Shown piece after piece: positions 19,536 to 23,891 of a stretch of DNA of 23,891 bases. The stretch's first letter is position 1. Every line of letters begins with the position of its first letter. The DNA comes from a virus, in IMG/VR virus record IMGVR_UViG_3300037189_023248, positions 1 through 23,891 of that record. One strand, written 5' to 3'. Both the position numbers and the translations under genes were made by a program. The notes beneath the pieces are model-generated. The model worked only from the letters and a program-made list of their open reading frames with translations. It did not search any database and was not told the origin of the DNA.

Positions 19536-21449
19536 ATGAGTCGAGTAATCGGTATTGACCTTGGTACCACTAACAGTTGCGTAGCCATTGTAGAAGGTGG
19601 AGTAGCTAAGGTAATCGAAAACAGCGAAGGTGCTCGCACTACACCTAGCATTGTTGCTTACGCTAAAGATGAAATCCTAGTAGGTGCATCGGCCAAGCGT
19701 CAAGCAGTAACAAACCCTAAAAACACTATCTATGCTGCCAAGCGTCTAATTGGACGTCGCTTCGAAGAAGAAGCAGTGCAGAAAGATATTAAACTTATGC
19801 CCTATTCTATTGTTCGTGCTGACAATGGCGACGCTTGGGTACAAGTTAATGAAGAAAAACTAGCACCTCCGCAGATTTCAGCCGAAGTACTGCGTAAAAT
19901 GAAACAGACTGCAGAAGATTATCTTGGACATGAAGTTACACAAGCAGTAATTACTGTTCCGGCTTATTTTAACGACAGTCAACGTCAAGCTACTAAAGAC
20001 GCTGGTAAGATTGCAGGACTAGAAGTACTGCGTATTATCAATGAGCCAACTGCTGCTGCACTAGCATATGGTGTAGACAAGTCAGACAAGCGTGATCGCA
20101 AGATTGCTGTGTATGACTTAGGTGGTGGTACATTTGACATCAGCATCATCGAAATTGCTAACGTAGATGGCGACAAGCAGATTGAAGTGCTTTCAACCAA
20201 TGGTGACACATTCCTAGGTGGCGAGGACTTTGACCAGCGCATTATGGACTATCTAGTTGACGAGTTTAAGAAAGAGCAAGGTATTGATCTTAAAAACGAC
20301 GTACTAGCACTACAACGTCTAAAGGATGCTGCAGAAAAAGCAAAGATTGAGCTAAGTAACTCTGGTCAAACAGAAGTCAATCTGCCTTACGTTACTGCCG
20401 ATGCGTCCGGTCCTAAGCACTTGGTAGTTAAACTATCTCGTGCTAAGTTGGAAGACATGGTCGATGATCTTATTGAGCGTAGTTTAGCACCATGCCGTCA
20501 AGCTATGGCTGATGCTAAGGTTACTGCCGCAGACATCGATGAGGTTATCTTAGTAGGTGGTCAAACACGCATGCCTAAGGTACAGGCTGCAGTTGAGTCA
20601 TTATTTGGTAAAACTCCGCGTAAAGATGTTAATCCCGACGAGGCGGTTGCTGCTGGTGCTGCTGTACAGGGTGCTGTACTAAGTGGTGATCGCAATGACG
20701 TTCTTCTACTTGACGTTACTCCATTAAGCCTAGGAATTGAAACACTAGGCGGTGTAATGACCAAGTTGATTCAAAAGAACTCAACTATCCCGACCAAAGC
20801 TAACCAAACCTTTAGTACCGCAGATGATAATCAGCCTGCTGTTACTATCAAAGTTTACCAAGGTGAGCGTGAGTTTGTTCGCTATAATAAACTACTTGGC
20901 GAGTTTACGCTTGGTGATATTCCGCCTGCACCACGCGGACAACCACAAATTGAAGTTCAATTGGACATTGATGCCAATGGTATTCTCAGTGTTAGTGCTA
21001 AAGACAAAAACACTGGTAAAGAAAACAAAATTACCATTAAAGCTAACAGTGGTTTGAGCGATGCCGAAATTGCACAAATGGTCAAAGAAGCTGAGGAAAA
21101 TGCTGAATCAGATAAAAAAGAGCGTGAACTAGTTGATGCTCGTAACAATGCTGAAAGCACACTAAACGGTATGCGTAAAGAATTTGCTAAGTACAGCGAA
21201 AAAATGGAAGACGCAGATCGTACTAAATTTGAAGATGCAATGAAAGCTGTAGAAACAGCTATCGCAGGAGATGATCCTAAAGCAATCCAAGACAGCATTC
21301 CACCATTGTACGAAGCTAGTAACCCGCTTTATAAAATTAAGACAGAAGCGGAAAAGCCTGCTGAAGCACCAGCTGAAGGTGCGACCCAAACAGAATCAAC
21401 TACAGCAGATCCAAATGTTGTAGATGCTGAATTTAAAGAAACCAAATAA
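19536..21449 (+). CDS. dnaK: Full-length Hsp70 chaperone DnaK
   Basis: A 637-aa protein, the normal bacterial length, with no break. It has the ATPase phosphate-1 motif [10 protein letters not shown] (5-14), phosphate-2 [10 protein letters not shown] (191-200), the adenosine motif [12 protein letters not shown] (338-349) and the interdomain linker VLLLD (388-392). The substrate-binding domain (about 393-505), helical lid (to about 605) and C-terminal tail NVVDAEFKE complete it. It binds and releases unfolded hydrophobic segments using ATP, helped by a J-protein and GrpE. Strings such as [11 protein letters not shown] and LAPCRQAM recall betaproteobacterial DnaK, suggesting capture from such a host. 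A J-protein is 2 kb upstream; no grpE is seen, so host GrpE is presumably used. It is monocistronic, with a strong terminator after it. Confidence 0.97.
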   Translation: MSRVIGIDLGTTNSCVAIVEGGVAKVIENSEGARTTPSIVAYAKDEILVGASAKRQAVTNPKNTIYAAKRLIGRRFEEEAVQKDIKLMPYSIVRADNGDAWVQVNEEKLAPPQISAEVLRKMKQTAEDYLGHEVTQAVITVPAYFNDSQRQATKDAGKIAGLEVLRIINEPTAAALAYGVDKSDKRDRKIAVYDLGGGTFDISIIEIANVDGDKQIEVLSTNGDTFLGGEDFDQRIMDYLVDEFKKEQGIDLKNDVLALQRLKDAAEKAKIELSNSGQTEVNLPYVTADASGPKHLVVKLSRAKLEDMVDDLIERSLAPCRQAMADAKVTAADIDEVILVGGQTRMPKVQAAVESLFGKTPRKDVNPDEAVAAGAAVQGAVLSGDRNDVLLLDVTPLSLGIETLGGVMTKLIQKNSTIPTKANQTFSTADDNQPAVTIKVYQGEREFVRYNKLLGEFTLGDIPPAPRGQPQIEVQLDIDANGILSVSAKDKNTGKENKITIKANSGLSDAEIAQMVKEAEENAESDKKERELVDARNNAESTLNGMRKEFAKYSEKMEDADRTKFEDAMKAVETAIAGDDPKAIQDSIPPLYEASNPLYKIKTEAEKPAEAPAEGATQTESTTADPNVVDAEFKETK

Positions 21450-21470
21450 AAGGTTTTTGATTCTGTTTTT

Positions 21471-21496
21471 AGCCCTGTATTATACAGGGCTTTTTT
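21471..21496 (+). terminator. Rho-independent terminator after dnaK
   Basis: AGCCCTGTA (21471-21479) pairs perfectly with TACAGGGCT (21483-21491) around a 3-nt loop, followed by five T. Confidence 0.95.
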
Positions 21497-21515
21497 GTGG
21501 CTAAAAAACCACAGG

Positions 21516-21544
21516 TAGACAGCCTATTAAGATCAGTGTATTAT
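21516..21544 (+). promoter_or_regulatory. Candidate sigma70 promoter
   Basis: TAGACA (21516-21521), a 17-nt spacer and TATTAT (21539-21544), just after the dnaK terminator and upstream of the gene at 21582. A small TGGAC/GTCCA inverted repeat follows at 21548-21560. Confidence 0.5.
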
Positions 21545-21581
21545 TACTGGACTGAGTCCACCCACCCTGTAGGAGAATTTA

Positions 21582-22721
21582 ATGTTACCAGAGTACCAAC
21601 CAGTTGATCGTAAGCCCAACATAATGGCTGTACGAAATCCATTGAAGCAAACTGTGAGCCGTATTGTACCTTTAGCACAACGTGTAGTACAATTGCAAAA
21701 TTACAAAGATTGGCAACGACTAGTTGCAGAATATCAGCGCCAAGGGATTAAAATCGACCCCAAGCTGCGCCCCATTGTTAAAATGGTCAAGTTGAAACAT
21801 TTGTTTATTGATGAGGACATTCAACGAGCACTAGACCCAAAACATTGTACTAAGATTTCTACTATTGGTATTTTTAACCCAATGTATTTGCAGGTATTGT
21901 ACTGTGTTAAAATTCCAGGTCAAGAAGAATATCATTCGGTTGATGCTCAACATACTGCAACGTTAGTTGCAGCATTAATTTCCGCAGGAATTTTTGAAGG
22001 CGAGTCAAATTGGCAAGAGGTCGAAATGCCAGTTCTTTATATTGAAACTGAAAGCAAGGCATTTGCACGAAAGGCATTTGCATTGATTAATGGTAAAGGT
22101 AAAAAGAAGATCAGCCCGTGGTATGAGCATCGTACTAAAGTAATGAGTGTGCGAATTGACGGCAGTAAAGATACAGATGATATTGTTTCTGAACGAAAGC
22201 AGTCCATTTGCGAAAGGTACCATTGCTATGCTGTAGATAAAGAAAGTTCTTTTGTAGGGATGCCAGGGACTTTTACACATATGGCAGCACTGAATCTTGA
22301 TGAAAAAATCTTAGAAGTAGCTTGTAAGTTCCACAATGACTATTTCCATTATGACGAGATTGACGGTTCATTGTGGTTTATGATTGAAGATTTGTATAAA
22401 GGTTTTGCTGCGGCAAAAATGACACTATCTGACGATTTTCTAGCAGAGCTTGCAGGGATTATCCAGGGGTATTTTGCAGGACTGAAACAATTCCATGCGG
22501 CAGTACATCGGGCGCATCGGTTGTGGGGACTAGGCAATTACGGATATGAAGTGCCTTGGCAAGATGATGCGATTGCTGCTGTACTAGTTTCTTTTTACAA
22601 AAAATTAGGTGGGACCCAGCGTATTCCACAGCCGATGCTGGATCGATTTGCTGATATTTTAAATTTTGCCGACGACGATATCAAAGACTTTTGCCAGTCA
22701 TCAACTGCAGAGTTTGCATAA
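21582..22721 (+). CDS. ParB/Srx-like domain protein, 379 aa
   Basis: Residues about 60-135 look like a ParB/sulfiredoxin-fold domain: VKMVKLKHLFIDEDIQRALD (67-86), where ParB-like proteins state their fixed positions, then HSVDAQHTATLVAAL (118-132), equivalent to the vvDGqHR nucleotide-binding box, with Ala for Gly and Thr for Arg. The rest is mainly helical (about 180-375) and I cannot assign it. ParB-fold domains bind CTP or act as nucleases or kinases; which applies here is unknown. AGGAG 6 nt before the ATG and a sigma70-type promoter give independent expression after the dnaK terminator. The next gene begins 2 nt after its stop. Confidence 0.7.
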   Translation: MLPEYQPVDRKPNIMAVRNPLKQTVSRIVPLAQRVVQLQNYKDWQRLVAEYQRQGIKIDPKLRPIVKMVKLKHLFIDEDIQRALDPKHCTKISTIGIFNPMYLQVLYCVKIPGQEEYHSVDAQHTATLVAALISAGIFEGESNWQEVEMPVLYIETESKAFARKAFALINGKGKKKISPWYEHRTKVMSVRIDGSKDTDDIVSERKQSICERYHCYAVDKESSFVGMPGTFTHMAALNLDEKILEVACKFHNDYFHYDEIDGSLWFMIEDLYKGFAAAKMTLSDDFLAELAGIIQGYFAGLKQFHAAVHRAHRLWGLGNYGYEVPWQDDAIAAVLVSFYKKLGGTQRIPQPMLDRFADILNFADDDIKDFCQSSTAEFA

Positions 22722-22723
22722 CC

Positions 22724-23032
22724 ATGTATTTCTATATCCTCCCTGGGCCTTATCGTTTAGGATTTGGAATTACCAGCGATCCAATACGCAGAACCAAAGA
22801 TTATACTGGTGCTTGGGGAGGACCTGCGGTTTTTGCATATTTGTTTGAAGGGCCGTCCCCTCATATAAAACGTTTAGAAGATATTATTAAAACTATGCAT
22901 CGAGACATGCTGTGGAAAATTGATGACTGGGAAACAGAATGGCTAGACAATGGGTGGACGGCTGAGCAATTGCGAGATTTTGTACTTGAACTTATACAAG
23001 AGAGACACCTTGCAATAAAACTCTCAAGTTAA
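22724..23032 (+). CDS. T5orf172/GIY-YIG-like protein
   Basis: A 102-aa protein. YFYILPGPYRLGFGIT (2-17) matches the strand-turn-strand of T5orf172/GIY-YIG domains (FYI for GIY, GFG for YIG). It is followed by SDPIRRTKDY with Arg22 and Arg23, and by Glu52 in IKRLEDII, which can be the catalytic Glu. It could be a small nuclease or a DNA-binding relative. The ATG at 22724 is 2 nt after the ParB-like stop, so the two are coupled; a TTG at 22691 would overlap that gene without support. The C-terminal 45 residues are a Trp-rich helix. Confidence 0.7.
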   Translation: MYFYILPGPYRLGFGITSDPIRRTKDYTGAWGGPAVFAYLFEGPSPHIKRLEDIIKTMHRDMLWKIDDWETEWLDNGWTAEQLRDFVLELIQERHLAIKLSS

Positions 23033-23056
23033 ATATTAAATAACAAATGCTTTCAA

Positions 23057-23224
23057 TTAGCCCAATCGCTCAATGCTGATAAAGTTCTTCAAATAAGCAG
23101 CACCAATCATTAGTGTGACTCTGTAGAAACGTTGATTAGTGTAATCGTTAACCAGATATGTTGAGCCATCGCCTGTGTATTGATCGCCTGTTTGTGCGCC
23201 ACTGGGAAAGTTTAATGCTGACAT
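23057..23224 (-). CDS. Small tail-fibre-like protein, 55 aa
   Basis: A short gene whose product begins MSALNFPSGAQTGDQYTGDG and continues STYLVND, a layout like the small N/P-G-D-xY modules repeated in phage fibre and collar proteins. AAGGAA lies 8 nt before the ATG (reading TTAAGGAACAAACAATG), which supports translation. It follows the structural gene at 23247 by 22 nt on the same strand, so it is likely a late structural accessory protein or fibre chaperone; this is inferred from position. Convergent with the gene ending at 23032. Confidence 0.65.
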   Translation of the reverse strand: MSALNFPSGAQTGDQYTGDGSTYLVNDYTNQRFYRVTLMIGAAYLKNFISIERLG

Positions 23225-23246
23225 TGTTTGTTCCTTAAATTATTGT

Positions 23247-23891
23247 TTATGCCCACGTACCAACTGAAGTGTCTGCTCCAGGAACGCCAATTGGATAAAT
23301 TTCCATTGTAGCGCCAGCTTGTATATACGCACTTGATCCAGGTGTTGATGAACTCAATCCAAAGTAGGGGATTAAGGTGCCGCCTGTGGTACAGTCCAAG
23401 TTACCATCAATGATGATACTGTAATACTGTGTACCACTGGTGCTGTTGGCAATAGTAACGCCGGTAGCGAACCCTGTGGTAATGTGGTTGCTCATTTGGT
23501 AAGTTTGTGTTGGTGTAGTTTGTGATGAAGCGCCACAAGGGTTAACCCAATAAGTATTTTGTGCCAGCACAGCATTACCACCAAGCGCAAATTGTGGGGC
23601 ACTGGACGTTCTTGTGCCGTTAGACAAATACACTGTATACAGTATACGATAATAGTAGCGCACACCAGTGCTGATGGTTACACTTTTGCCCAATAAACTC
23701 TGCACAGCAGCTTGGTTGGTTAAGGTACGGTTGGCATTTAATATAAAGATCTGTGGATTTTTAACAATACCACGCTCGGTATTATTTGAAGTAAAGTACA
23801 GTGTTTTCCCATCAAACTCAGCAGCACCTTCAACAGCAGTAGTAAGATTAGACCCAACTTGGAACTGTAGTGGAGGAACACTGGCTGTGCC
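23247..23891 (-). CDS. Partial tail-fibre/structural protein, C-terminal 214 aa
   Basis: The frame is open to the right edge of the window, so the N-terminus is missing; the GTG at 23705 is an internal codon. The visible part starts GTASVPPLQFQVGSNLTTAV and contains EFDGKTLYFTSNNTERGIVK, which resemble the C-terminal module of many phage fibre and minor tail proteins (PLxFxxGxxL then AxEFDGxxxYFT). The rest is Ser/Thr/Gly-rich and beta-like. No catalytic motif is seen. It is on the - strand, followed by a small fibre-like gene. Confidence 0.8.
   Translation of the reverse strand, partial: GTASVPPLQFQVGSNLTTAVEGAAEFDGKTLYFTSNNTERGIVKNPQIFILNANRTLTNQAAVQSLLGKSVTISTGVRYYYRILYTVYLSNGTRTSSAPQFALGGNAVLAQNTYWVNPCGASSQTTPTQTYQMSNHITTGFATGVTIANSTSGTQYYSIIIDGNLDCTTGGTLIPYFGLSSSTPGSSAYIQAGATMEIYPIGVPGADTSVGTWA

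Noticed and set aside
19985-21389. Several - strand ORFs within dnaK
   Set aside because: They mirror the codon pattern of dnaK, have Ser/Leu-rich compositions typical of antisense reading, and have no family match.
1-23891. CRISPR arrays, insertion sequences or attachment sites
   Set aside because: No regularly spaced direct repeats, transposase genes with terminal repeats, or tRNA-overlapping duplications were found by reading.

Overview
The window looks like an internal piece of a large, AT-rich, T4-like myovirus genome (marine or freshwater type). Genes are packed tightly with many ATGA/TAATG overlaps and mostly lie on the + strand. A class I ribonucleotide reductase, a SleB-type lysin, tailspike/fibre-like proteins, tRNAs, HNH and GIY-YIG nucleases and many small unknown genes are mixed together. 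Short [T/C/G]ATAAATA boxes, resembling the T4 late promoter TATAAATA, sit in front of many genes. A few genes instead have good sigma70-type -35/-10 pairs. The DnaK reads to me like a betaproteobacterial one, which hints at a proteobacterial host; this is from memory of the family and was not searched.

Layout. 1-6758: an edge-truncated protein with covalent-nucleotidyltransferase (ligase-like) motifs, a chain of small unknown or structural genes, an XhlA-like membrane coiled coil, a RecB-like PD-(D/E)XK nuclease and a pectin-lyase-fold tailspike. 6957-11187: nrdA/nrdB. nrdA is physically broken into two genes by a split intein, with a free-standing HNH homing endonuclease gene between the halves. 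11238-14219: an Sm-like small protein, a SleB hydrolase, a GIY-YIG protein overlapping a CDA-fold deaminase, and a four-TM coiled-coil membrane protein. 14238-21496: a protein-quality-control and translation block with ClpX, ribosomal protein bS21, Hsp20, ClpS, a J-domain protein (on the - strand) and full-length DnaK. Interspersed in this block are tRNA-Ser(GCU), a degenerate tRNA-Thr(UGU), a GNAT-like protein and an alanine-rich probable virion protein. 21582-23891: a ParB/Srx-like protein, a T5orf172/GIY-YIG-like protein and, on the - strand, two tail-fibre-type genes, one running off the right edge.

How the parts may work together. The most striking content is the 7-kb block that holds a bacterial proteostasis toolkit: an AAA+ unfoldase with its ClpP-docking loop, its N-degron adaptor ClpS, a small heat-shock holdase, Hsp70 and a J-protein, plus a ribosomal protein. 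The hsp20 and dnaK genes share a nearly co-linear leader, suggesting joint control. clpS is preceded by an 8-codon upstream ORF whose Shine-Dalgarno lies in a hairpin. In the nrd locus, the endonuclease ribosome-binding site is locked in a 15-bp hairpin whose loop holds a late-promoter-like box, which is the logic known for T4 I-TevI. Several genes have no Shine-Dalgarno and start 4-9 nt after a promoter box, so they may be leaderless; this is notable next to a phage-encoded bS21. No gene-free stretch exceeds 300 bases. The longest are 6759-6956 (no gene seen) and 19261-19535 (tRNA-Thr-like plus dnaK promoter and leader). No CRISPR array, insertion sequence or attachment site was seen.
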